Below are positions 27,373 through 35,111 of a stretch of DNA of 64,000 nt, one piece after another. The stretch is taken from positions 1 through 64,000 of the forward strand of contig JAAFAB010000002.1 of assembly GCA_018222585.1 (NCBI GenBank), given 5' to 3'. The position numbers and the translations under genes were made by a program. Under the pieces are notes generated by a model. That model saw only the letters and a program-made list of their open reading frames with translations, searched no databases and was not told the DNA's origin. The stretch comes from Paracoccaceae bacterium (GTDB lineage Bacteria; Pseudomonadota; Alphaproteobacteria; Rhodobacterales; Rhodobacteraceae). How positions within the stretch are numbered: position 1 is the stretch's first letter; every line of letters begins with the position of its first letter.

Positions 27373-29073
27373 TCACTCAACTACCTTTTGGTTTCGCCAC
27401 GCATGCAAAACAGCGGCAACATCCAAGTCGCTGGGATCTTCACTCCACTGCTTTACAAACGAAGCATCATTGCTGTTTGGTGTTGGGTTGGGCCTATCGA
27501 CCTTAATTCGTGTCGGCATGATCATTGAATCTCCGATCAGAATCGCTTCACCCCGTCGCAAGGATGAAAACATTGAAGTAATCCCGCGTACGGAGTCTGG
27601 GAGTAGATTGCGCACATAGGCTTGATCGTCTGGGTTGGATATCCTGAGGCATAGGAAACTTCCACATTGTGATAAAATGGTAGAGGACATTTCACGTGGT
27701 CTCTGACTTATCACCGTTAGGCTAATGCCGTACTTGCGGCCTTCCTTTGCAATCCTTTCTGCGGATTCTCGGGGCGCTTGATCAGCGCTGGCGTCACTCA
27801 AGTAAATATGAGCTTCGTCAGCGAATATTGAGATTGGGTAGCGCTCACCATTCACTCGGCTATACCAATATGAGAAATCGAAAAGGCATCTGAGAGTTAA
27901 CGAAATCAAGGCCCCTCTAACGTCAAAGGGGACAGGGCTGAGGTCAAGGACGATAACTTTCTTTCGATTTGAAATTTCCTCACCAAGGATTTTACGGAAT
28001 AGATCGTCCATGGATCCGCTAGTATTATAGGTCTTCGGCTTAAAGATCAGGTCATAGCGTCGGTCGTTTAGGCGCGATTCCAAACGCATCAACAATCTCG
28101 TGAATTGGCCGTGCAAAGGTCCCTTAATCGGCTTCCCCGAAGAGCCCGCCACCGTCTGAGTATCTAGGTCCCGAAAGTCCTCAATTATTTGATCAAGGTC
28201 GAAATAAACTGGGGTGTCGATTGTGATCTTCTCCAACCCTAGCGCAGCATTCTCTGGGTGACTTTCTTTGGCGGCTTGAAGAAGCTCCTTAAACTTTGCG
28301 TTTTGGTTAGGAGCGCTCGATTCCGCCCTATCAATCATGAGCCCTAAAAGTTCTTCGGCATTCATAAGCCAATACGGCATTTCAATGTCAGTTGCAGAGA
28401 TGACTTCTGCATCCTCTCCGAAGGCTCCAGAATACTCCCCGTGCAGATCCAAAAGCAAAACTGTAGATTGTGGAAATGATGAAATTTTTTGCAGGACGGA
28501 TGCAACCGTCCAAGATTTTCCGCCCCCCGTTTGCCCTAGTATGGCTGCATGGCGCCCAAGGAATGCGTCTAAGTTCATCTTGGCTTCTTGCTCGGGAAGC
28601 AGCGATAGCCGCCCTAAGGAAAAATCCCCTTCAGCGAAGCTCGTATATACTTGGTTGATTGTCTTGGGAAGAACCGCGAAAACCGGAGCGTTTACGGTTG
28701 GTAGGATATTTGTACCACGTTCAAAACTTCCATCCGCACCTAACGTCCCGACCGGGATCGTCACAAGTTGCCGCGTGACTTGTTCAATTAAAAAATCTCC
28801 GTCAACGGCGGCAGCTTTTACCTCCGATGCACCGATTGATGCTTCGCGCATACGTGTCTCTGTTACTAAGCAAAGCAAGCTACCATTCGGCAAAGAAAGT
28901 TCAACAAACGAACCAGGTTGGCCAATCAGAATGCTCTCTGGACCGTCCGGTGTCGAAACATCGACATTCATTTCTTCGGGTACGCCAGTGTTGTTTTCGC
29001 CGTCAAACTCTAAAAGTGAGGCTATGATCTGATCGCCCTTGACTTCGATTACTTTTCCGATTTGGTGCTTCAC
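27373..29073 (-). CDS. herA: HerA-like ATPase of a SIR2-HerA defence system
   Basis: About 566 residues. The preferred start is the GTG at 29073 (VKHQIGKVIEVKGDQ), which follows AAGGAAAAA and gives the usual N-terminal barrel domain; an ATG at 29118 overlaps the SIR2 gene by 34 bases. Walker A is GQTGGGKS (about residues 180-187), Walker B is IFADEAH (about 417-423), followed by the SQRP sensor. HerA hexamers translocate DNA; here they pair with a SIR2 protein to form an anti-phage complex known from established work on SIR2-HerA (Nezha) systems. GC content is visibly lower than the surrounding chromosome, pointing to transfer. Confidence 0.85.
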   Translation of the reverse strand: MKHQIGKVIEVKGDQIIASLLEFDGENNTGVPEEMNVDVSTPDGPESILIGQPGSFVELSLPNGSLLCLVTETRMREASIGASEVKAAAVDGDFLIEQVTRQLVTIPVGTLGADGSFERGTNILPTVNAPVFAVLPKTINQVYTSFAEGDFSLGRLSLLPEQEAKMNLDAFLGRHAAILGQTGGGKSWTVASVLQKISSFPQSTVLLLDLHGEYSGAFGEDAEVISATDIEMPYWLMNAEELLGLMIDRAESSAPNQNAKFKELLQAAKESHPENAALGLEKITIDTPVYFDLDQIIEDFRDLDTQTVAGSSGKPIKGPLHGQFTRLLMRLESRLNDRRYDLIFKPKTYNTSGSMDDLFRKILGEEISNRKKVIVLDLSPVPFDVRGALISLTLRCLFDFSYWYSRVNGERYPISIFADEAHIYLSDASADQAPRESAERIAKEGRKYGISLTVISQRPREMSSTILSQCGSFLCLRISNPDDQAYVRNLLPDSVRGITSMFSSLRRGEAILIGDSMIMPTRIKVDRPNPTPNSNDASFVKQWSEDPSDLDVAAVLHAWRNQKVVE

Positions 29074-29084
29074 AGATTTTTCCT

Positions 29085-30152
29085 TCAGAATAGCTTGACG
29101 AAATCGCCAAATTTCCATGTATTATGTGTCGCCTCAGTTTCACGCCCGCCATTTACTGTTTTGTCGTTGCAGAAGTGCCAAACGTTCGGGCGAGTGCGCG
29201 AGGCGCTAAGTGTCGTCGGCTCATCGTGGCAAAAGTTGAAAAATGAGATTGCGCCAGAGTCAATTTTGGGAGTAACTAAAGTCTCGTTGATGTGGCTATC
29301 GCCAAAGCTAAAGCCCGAAGAAATTAGGTGTTTACACTTGTCTCCCAGCAGTGAGCTCGATAAGCGAAAGAGGCGGTCGTATGGACTGGAAAGCGTCTCG
29401 AGCACCTTCGTCCGTCTTGGAAGCACCATGCATCGAGCCTCTGCCTCATTGATCGCACTGGGCGCCGCTTCGAAAATCCGTTCGTCCTTGCGAAACCAAG
29501 AAACAGAGCCGTGAAGTTTGACAAGGCGAACGGTCAGACCTCCTTCTTGTGAAAAGCGAGTCCCGTTAACCGTTCCTGAAACCAAAGAGAATTCTCGCTC
29601 GGAAAAGCACCGTGTTGTTGCGCCAATGAAACCATTTACTATCTTCAATCCTACTTCGGCGCAAGCATCCTCGAGCAGGAGGTCGTAGTTGGTAGTAAAT
29701 ATCCAGACATTTGTAGCGCGATCGAAAGCTCGAGCCTTTAGTTGTTCGAAAAAACTCACTTGATTGGATATGTCAGGGTGCTCCACACCCAAAATTGCAT
29801 CACGAACGAGTTCTCGAATTCGCTCTTTGAGCACCTTAAATCGATCAATCTGGCTGTTTGTATGGTGCTCAATTACCAGATCTGAAATTTCTTCAATATT
29901 TGGGCTGCCTAGGGCATCGTCATAGGGCTTGCCAAATGCATGAAGTACTTCATCCAATGAGGCGCGTTCGTCGGGCTGCAACGCACTGATGACTTCTTTG
30001 GTCAATCCGGCGACCAAAGGATAGCCGGATTCAAATGAAGTTCCGGCTCCCAATAAGAAGCCCAAGTTATCTATGCTCGTTCGCGTCTTAGGGACAAAAT
30101 CTTCGATGGGCAAGAAGCACCTTAGAATTGAAACCGAGAGAATCAAACACAT
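29085..30152 (-). CDS. SIR2-family NADase-like protein of a SIR2-HerA defence system
   Basis: 355 residues from the ATG at 30152. A TTG at 30116 that would begin at PIEDFVPKTR has AAGG just upstream and may be the true start. The NAD-binding core reads GFLLGAGTSFESGYP (GAGTS at residues 35-39), the ribose-binding motif is FTTNYDLLLE (about 152-161), and KLHGS (about 212-216) supplies the catalytic His214. These are all intact, so NAD hydrolysis on phage infection is the expected activity. herA starts 11 bases after the stop. The gene is AT-rich compared with its surroundings. Confidence 0.88.
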   Translation of the reverse strand: MCLILSVSILRCFLPIEDFVPKTRTSIDNLGFLLGAGTSFESGYPLVAGLTKEVISALQPDERASLDEVLHAFGKPYDDALGSPNIEEISDLVIEHHTNSQIDRFKVLKERIRELVRDAILGVEHPDISNQVSFFEQLKARAFDRATNVWIFTTNYDLLLEDACAEVGLKIVNGFIGATTRCFSEREFSLVSGTVNGTRFSQEGGLTVRLVKLHGSVSWFRKDERIFEAAPSAINEAEARCMVLPRRTKVLETLSSPYDRLFRLSSSLLGDKCKHLISSGFSFGDSHINETLVTPKIDSGAISFFNFCHDEPTTLSASRTRPNVWHFCNDKTVNGGRETEATHNTWKFGDFVKLF

Positions 30153-30599
30153 GCAGCGTAGCGTTTTTGTGTCGACACTGCGAGATACCGGCTAAACATG
30201 CAACGTTGCCCTTCGTGCGTTTGACGAAGGTCTGTCTGCGATAGATTTGCCCTACTGTAGCATTGCCTGCGCAACGAAGGTCGGCTTTCCGTGCTTTCGA
30301 GTCGGGGCCTGGCGTCACGCTGCATCTTGCATGAATGCCATGGAAAAGCTTGGAGCTGTCACCTGGTACGACAGGTACCAAGATCAGTTCTGGGCTGAAA
30401 ATCGCGCGCCTCCTGCTCAATGTGCGCCAGTGCTTAGCCTCGAACTGTTCAACCGCTTTGGGCAAGCAACCGGTGTTACAAGCCATAGGCGTGAGAAATC
30501 GCCGACGCACAGTTGCGGTGATGCGGCTGGCATGCCTTTTGGGAACGCGCCAAAAGGCGTTTCCATAAGGCGTGGCTTCGCGGCCTGATCCGGTGCCCA

Positions 30600-30829
30600 G
30601 GAGTGCAGGGGCGTGGTGAACGGCCCCTGCGAGCAGGCGGGGGTTCGGGGGAGGAGTGCGGAACGACGCTCCCCCGGGAGCAGGGGTTGCAAGGGGAGTG
30701 CGGAACGATGACCTTGCCGCCCTCCGCGCAGGAGTGCCCGCCGCATAGGCGCCCCCGGAGGGCGGGGTCCCGGGGCAGCGCCCCGGGCGAACGGCAGGCC
30801 GAACGCAGGCGCCGCAGGTGCCGGAGTGC
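30600..30829 (+). repeat. five GGAGTGC direct repeats (iteron- or oriT-like)
   Basis: GGAGTGC starts at 30600, 30653, 30695, 30731 and 30823. The two central copies extend to GGAGTGCGGAACGA (30653-30666 and 30695-30708), 42 bases apart. All are in one orientation upstream of the relaxase gene, a common place for initiator or relaxosome sites. Confidence 0.6.
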
Positions 30830-30915
30830 GGGCTGTTTAGTGAGTAATGCCCCCAAACATCCGTTCACCGCTGCGTCTGATCTTTTTTCTCCGGCGCGGG
30901 AAGACATCATCCCAC

Positions 30916-30945
30916 GTTCTGACCTCAACCTCTGGAGGTCAGAAC
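30916..30945 (+). promoter_or_regulatory. 11-bp inverted repeat covering the relaxase ribosome site
   Basis: GTTCTGACCTC (30916-30926) pairs with GAGGTCAGAAC (30935-30945), and the ATG follows at 30946. The Shine-Dalgarno bases GGAGG (30934-30938) lie almost entirely in the stem. As RNA it would hide the ribosome site; as DNA it is a dyad next to the relaxase gene and may be its nick or operator site. Confidence 0.75.
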
Positions 30946-32160
30946 ATGGCAAGCAAGAAGCACCCGGTGGTCCTGCGGTTCGAGGGCATGGACCCGAGCG
31001 ATATCGGTGGCTACGAGGCACACCGCTATCGCAAGGGTGGCGACCTCGGGCACATCGACCGGAACAAGGCGAAGCCCCGCCGCCTGATGGGCTCCGAGAC
31101 CTGGGCCGAAGAAGCCCGGGCCGAGATCGAACTGATGAAGGTCGAAACCTTCGCGGCTGAGCTCGCGGACCTCGATCGGCGGAACCGGCGCAAGGATCTC
31201 GAAAAGCGCCGGATCGAAGGGCCACGGGATCCCTGGCGGTCGTCCCGCCACGGGCCGATGCGCGAACTCATCCTGACCGCCAACAAGGACTGGTTCGAGC
31301 AGACCGAGAGCAGCGACGTGGAGTTCAGCACCTCCCAGGAGGAGCTGTTCGAGGAGCACGCCGTGGCGTGGCTCCGCGAAAACTTCGGCGACGACTTCAT
31401 CCATGCCCGCGCCGATCTCGACGAGCAGGCCTATCACATCCACGCGGTCATCATGCCGCGTGCGACCGTCAGGAAATACGGGACCGAGTGCCCGGTTCTC
31501 CAGCCCTCGGTTCATCCGCTCATCAAGGACTACGAGGCCGCGCAGGACAGCGTCGGCGAGTGGTTCAGTGAAATCGGTCTGGTGCGCGGGAAGCGGCGCA
31601 AGCAGGCCATCCGTGAAGCGCTGAACGACGGCCGCACGCCACCGATCAATCCGCGGCATGTCCGTCCCGCGGAATGGCGCGAGAAGGAAGAAAGACGCCT
31701 CGCCGAGAAGGCCGCTGAAGTCGAGACCCGCGAGCGCGCCGTTGTCGAGCGCGAAGACGACGCGGCATCCGTCTTGGCCTTTGCCGACGCGGTGGCGGCT
31801 GGCGAGATCGACACCGACGGGCGCCCGGCCAAGAGCGCCAAGACAAGCGGGAACCCTCAAATGCAACCTTCGGTGAAGAAGGCAACTCTTGGCTTCGCCG
31901 CCGCGCGCAAGGCCTTCCGGGCCGTTGCAAAGCGGCTCGGTGCGAGGGCCGAAGAGAAGGCACAAGAGCGCATCGCGTCCGAGGTCGCGGAGATCCGGGC
32001 GGCGGATGAAATCATACTCGAGATTGCCCGCGCGTTCCCGCAGGCCCAGCGGGAGCGGATCGCGAAGATCCGGCGCTCGCTGAGCGCGAAAATCATGGCG
32101 CTGGATCCGCGTTCCAGAGAGCGAACAATCCGGTCGCGTTCAGGTCCTGGAGAGCCATGA
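30946..32160 (+). CDS. MobV-type relaxase / plasmid mobilisation protein
   Basis: A 404-residue protein. The start at 30946 has GGAGG directly upstream; an upstream ATG at 30847 has no ribosome site. The N-terminus has RFEGMDPSDIGGYEAHRYRK. The metal-binding motif DLDEQAYHIHAVIMPR (His164 and His166) matches the MobV/Mob_Pre pattern HxDExxPHxH in layout. The C-terminal third is a long Arg/Glu/Ala-rich coiled region (AEKAAEVETRERAVVERE). Relaxases nick oriT and lead DNA transfer. With it, island 1 could be mobilised by a helper conjugation system, since no type IV secretion genes are present. Absence of the usual catalytic Tyr/His1 cannot be judged by eye. Confidence 0.8.
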   Translation: MASKKHPVVLRFEGMDPSDIGGYEAHRYRKGGDLGHIDRNKAKPRRLMGSETWAEEARAEIELMKVETFAAELADLDRRNRRKDLEKRRIEGPRDPWRSSRHGPMRELILTANKDWFEQTESSDVEFSTSQEELFEEHAVAWLRENFGDDFIHARADLDEQAYHIHAVIMPRATVRKYGTECPVLQPSVHPLIKDYEAAQDSVGEWFSEIGLVRGKRRKQAIREALNDGRTPPINPRHVRPAEWREKEERRLAEKAAEVETRERAVVEREDDAASVLAFADAVAAGEIDTDGRPAKSAKTSGNPQMQPSVKKATLGFAAARKAFRAVAKRLGARAEEKAQERIASEVAEIRAADEIILEIARAFPQAQRERIAKIRRSLSAKIMALDPRSRERTIRSRSGPGEP

Positions 32161-32386
32161 CGACGGCGGTTCTGTCGAGATTTCTGATGCAATACGCAAG
32201 ACATGCCAAAATTTTTGTTGCCATATGTCAGTATGTTGACGGTCTTTTTTGTTCAGAAGGGATTTTTCTTCCTCAACCGATTAAGCCGCGAAATTTTGCA
32301 TATCCACGTTATGCGCAAGCCGGATGCGGCGGGCGGAAATCCCAATGCTCCGGTGACATCGAAACCGCAAACTTGGAGTATTCCAC

Positions 32387-32815
32387 ATGAAGAAATCGCT
32401 GTCCCAGAAACCCGCCCGCAAGCCCCGTTCGTCGCAGTTCGAGATGACCCCCGCAATGGAGGCTCGCATGCAGAAGGCGATGGTCTCGATCGGCAACATC
32501 GCCGACAAGCAGGCCCGCAAGGACGACAAGGTTCAGCGCGAAGCCCGCATGGCCATCGCTGAGACCTTCGACGCCTGGCTCGACTGGCTGGAGGAAACCG
32601 CACCTGATCAGGTCGAAGAGGTCTTCTTCGAGCTCGGCTGCTTCGCCACCGCCACCAACCGCCGGCGGATGTTCAAGCACGCCAAGGCACCGGAGGGCGT
32701 CGCAGGACGCGCGCAGGAGCAGGTCGATCAATGGAAGGCTGAGGAAGAGGCTGCCAAAGCCGGCGCAGCCGAAGAGGTGCACGGCAAATTCAGCGATGCC
32801 GAAAGCGATGGATGA
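32387..32815 (+). CDS. hypothetical protein downstream of the relaxase
   Basis: A 142-residue, highly charged, helical protein (QKPARKPRSSQFEMTPAMEA; LDWLEETAPDQVEEVFFELG). No known family is recognised. It starts after an AT-rich leader of about 220 bases and ends in a hairpin terminator. Position suggests an accessory mobilisation or regulatory protein, but this rests on the neighbour only. Confidence 0.6.
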   Translation: MKKSLSQKPARKPRSSQFEMTPAMEARMQKAMVSIGNIADKQARKDDKVQREARMAIAETFDAWLDWLEETAPDQVEEVFFELGCFATATNRRRMFKHAKAPEGVAGRAQEQVDQWKAEEEAAKAGAAEEVHGKFSDAESDG

Positions 32816-32823
32816 CCTTATCA

Positions 32824-32848
32824 CCCCGCGCGCAGAAGGCGCGCGGGG
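32824..32848 (+). terminator. terminator after the 142-residue gene
   Basis: CCCCGCGCGC (32824-32833) pairs with GCGCGCGGGG (32839-32848) around AGAAG. It sits eight bases beyond the stop. Confidence 0.75.
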
Positions 32849-33012
32849 CCAAACCAAACCCGCGAACGCAGTGTTTCCAGATCATCGACTACCCGGACGC
32901 GACCACTTTGGCTATATCACCAGTCCGAACACAGGAGACCCGACATGTAAGCACTCAGCCCCCCGTCCCCCGAAACCAGCCGCGCTCCTGCGGTGGTGGG
33001 GTATGGAGTGCC

Positions 33013-33276
33013 ATGTCGATCAGACAAGCCGCCCGGGCCACGGCTCCCGAAACCGCCCACATCCGCCAAAACCCGACCGCATCGCTGCAAAGCAAGATCG
33101 ACAGGGTCCGCCACGCCAGGGCGCAGATCGCCCAGCAGATCACCATCGGCGAAGAGTGGATGCTACCCCTGCTGAAACGGTTCAACACCGAACTGGCCCG
33201 GCTCGAAGAGACCCAAGATCTCCTCCTCCAAGCCACCGAAATCGCCAACCACGCCGCCCCCCACCGGGCGGCGTGA
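33013..33276 (+). CDS. small hypothetical protein
   Basis: About 87 residues from the ATG at 33013, which has GGAG four bases upstream; a longer in-frame stretch from 32812 reads through unlikely sequence. It is a basic helical protein (LQSKIDRVRHARAQIAQQIT; RFNTELARLEETQDLLLQAT) that looks like a short coiled coil. The function is unknown. It converges on the orphan gene at 33291 with only 14 bases between. Confidence 0.5.
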   Translation: MSIRQAARATAPETAHIRQNPTASLQSKIDRVRHARAQIAQQITIGEEWMLPLLKRFNTELARLEETQDLLLQATEIANHAAPHRAA

Positions 33277-33290
33277 TACGATTCAGTCAA

Positions 33291-34805
33291 TCAAGCCCCG
33301 ATAGCCTTCTTAATAGCGGCGACGGCGACAGGCACACCAATTTTTGCCGCAATATCGAGAGTCCATTGCCCGGTTGACTTCAAATAGTGAATTACACCTT
33401 TCTGGTCACCGCGATCTGCTGCTTCTTTGGCGTTCTCAATTGCAGAAGCTTCCTTTTTGGCCTGCGCGCTGCCGTCAGTATTTTCGTTTAAGGCAACATA
33501 AAGCTGATCCAATTCCCTCACCAAGGCATTCATCTCATCTGAAGTTGCGCCGCCTTGATAAAGGTTTTCTGCGAAGTTCGCGGTTCCACCATCGCCAAAC
33601 TGGCCATGAGCTTCGGCATTAAATGTGTAGTTTGACATATTAACTCCATGATTTGATTGATACTTGTCGATAAAGAACATATTAAGCGCTTTATTTGTAG
33701 ACCTTTCGCCAGCCAGAACGCCTCCCGCGAACTCGAGTCTTTCCAGCTTTTCTGCGGAAAATGCGCCAGCCATTTCTACGGAATCTCGGAGGGAGTCCAT
33801 TTCGGCATCTCGCTCAAAACTCCATATTGTGTCCTTAATCCTATCAAGCTTAGATCGGTAATAGAATCTTAGGGCTCTAATACGTTGATCAGCTCGTCTT
33901 TGGTCCCTATTGAGCTCCTTGTGTAGGGCACCTCCACAAAACTCTGCCGACAAATAATTCAACGTGGAAATTTCTGAGTATATTCGAAAATACGACATCC
34001 GAAACCGCCTGACTTGAGGGGAGGATTTTCTCGTATAGTTTGCAACTACAGGAAAGGTGGAAGAAATTGGGACGCCGGCTGCGTTCGGGGTTGAAAACAT
34101 GCACGCATCAAACCGTTCAAATCCCTTCAGTTTTGATCTACTGTTTCTCACCCATCGATATTCATGTTTCCCCGGCATCAGTACAAAAGCCGACCAATTG
34201 AGAGGCCTGATGAGCCTTGATTCGAACGGCGTGGGCTTACCCGAACCATCATGGAGCTCGGATGCAACGAAGTAATTTCGCCGCAGCATTGAGGCGAGCC
34301 CTGTCATAGAGCTTTCTTTCGCAATCTTTCCTTCATTCGCAGTAGTGAATCGCGTGTGAAAACTGTGATTGCTCATTAAAGCATCTATTGCTTCGTGGAG
34401 ATTCCGTGCACTGTGCCAAAACTCCTTAGCGGCAAGGATCTCTACGCCAAGCTCAAAACGAATTGAGGCATCTCCGTCTCCAATTAGTCTAAAAAATTTG
34501 ACTCTTGCTCGCGCTTTGAATTTTGAGTTGAAGAGCCTACTGTTTAGTGGGTATGTTCGGCAGTCCACGTGCTTCGTGGCGTCGACAAAATGGCGCTCCG
34601 TAATAAGATGAGGTGAGGCAACGGAATTAGCTGAAAGCTCCTCGGAACTTACCAAGCGGCTTCGCACCTTTCCGAAGCGCCGAACAAAATCCAGAGCGCC
34701 CGGTGACGGCCAAGAGGGCTTTGTCGTTAAGTCCGGCGGGTCGAGAAAAAACCTCCTCAGGTCGCAAAAGGGAATTTGAATAATAACAAATAAGTTCTTT
34801 CCCAA
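33291..34805 (-). CDS. AT-rich orphan protein of 504 residues, candidate defence gene
   Basis: No family is recognised. The start is a TTG (34805) with GGGAGAAG just upstream. It has a short hydrophobic N-terminus (NLFVIIQIPFCDLRRFFLDP), a long basic, aromatic-rich region with many YRSKLDRI-like helices, then a glycine/asparagine-rich linker (SNYTFNAEAHGQFGDGG). The C-terminus is about 90 residues ending in an amphipathic to hydrophobic helix (GQWTLDIAAKIGVPVAVAAI). This design (unknown sensor, a G/N-rich linker, then a membrane-seeking tail) resembles effector proteins of bacterial immunity. GC content is low like the SIR2-HerA genes. It lies between mobilisation genes and the integrase. Confidence 0.55.
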   Translation of the reverse strand: MGKNLFVIIQIPFCDLRRFFLDPPDLTTKPSWPSPGALDFVRRFGKVRSRLVSSEELSANSVASPHLITERHFVDATKHVDCRTYPLNSRLFNSKFKARARVKFFRLIGDGDASIRFELGVEILAAKEFWHSARNLHEAIDALMSNHSFHTRFTTANEGKIAKESSMTGLASMLRRNYFVASELHDGSGKPTPFESRLIRPLNWSAFVLMPGKHEYRWVRNSRSKLKGFERFDACMFSTPNAAGVPISSTFPVVANYTRKSSPQVRRFRMSYFRIYSEISTLNYLSAEFCGGALHKELNRDQRRADQRIRALRFYYRSKLDRIKDTIWSFERDAEMDSLRDSVEMAGAFSAEKLERLEFAGGVLAGERSTNKALNMFFIDKYQSNHGVNMSNYTFNAEAHGQFGDGGTANFAENLYQGGATSDEMNALVRELDQLYVALNENTDGSAQAKKEASAIENAKEAADRGDQKGVIHYLKSTGQWTLDIAAKIGVPVAVAAIKKAIGA

Positions 34806-34823
34806 TCGCTTCTCCCGAAAGTT

Positions 34824-34854
34824 GCCTCCCGCAACACAAAGTCATGCGGGAGGC
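34824..34854 (-). terminator. hairpin before the orphan gene
   Basis: GCCTCCCGCA (34824-34833) pairs with TGCGGGAGGC (34845-34854) around an 11-base loop. On the minus strand it lies between the tRNA-like gene and the start of the orphan gene, so it could end the transcript from the tRNA-like side. Confidence 0.6.
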
Positions 34855-34915
34855 TCTTCGCCGAGAACTTCTTCCCAGATTCGGCTAACCAGTGAGCTAC
34901 GCCCCGTCAATACTG

Positions 34916-34993
34916 TGGTCGGGGCGGCGGGAATCGAACCCGCTCCTTTTGGCTTGTAACCAAACGCTCTACCGCCTAACTGGCAACTCCTCG
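34916..34993 (-). tRNA. degenerate tRNA-like gene, anticodon loop ACA
   Basis: On the minus strand the 3' half is textbook: anticodon stem TTTGG/CCAAA with loop TTACAAG, variable loop AGGA, T-arm GCGGG-TTCGATT-CCCGC, then CGCCCCG, A and CCA. The 5' half does not fit: the acceptor CGAGGAG pairs with only five of seven bases, and the D-arm has few pairs. The anticodon would be ACA, reading UGU (Cys), with an A at position 34 that is rare for this amino acid. It may be a decayed or island-specific tRNA rather than a functional one. Confidence 0.45.
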
Positions 34994-35111
34994 TATGCGG
35001 ACATGCACGGCACGCTTTCAGGGAGGGAACGCACCCCGCGCAAATAACATGCTCGGGTCCGTTGGTGTTTGTCAAGCAACCCGGAGAGATGTTCGCCACA
35101 TTGCGCAAATT

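Larger units (their letters stand above)
30153..30945. other. origin/oriT-like non-coding region of island 1
   Basis: About 790 bases between the divergent SIR2 and relaxase genes. The left half is moderately GC and carries an imperfect hairpin at 30347-30380 (CTTGG and CTGTC pairing with GACAG and CCAAG). The right half, 30600-30829, is very GC-rich and holds five copies of GGAGTGC. The start-proximal inverted repeat 30916-30945 covers the relaxase ribosome site. No gene is supported here; an open minus-strand frame across it has an unnatural Arg/Pro/Ser composition. Confidence 0.5.

Noticed and set aside
30600-30829. Possible CRISPR array in the GGAGTGC repeats
   Set aside because: The units are only seven bases, spacing is irregular and no cas genes are present.
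30476-31225. Long minus-strand frame across the repeat region and relaxase start
   Set aside because: The Arg/Ser/Pro bias and overlap with the well-supported relaxase make it a shadow.
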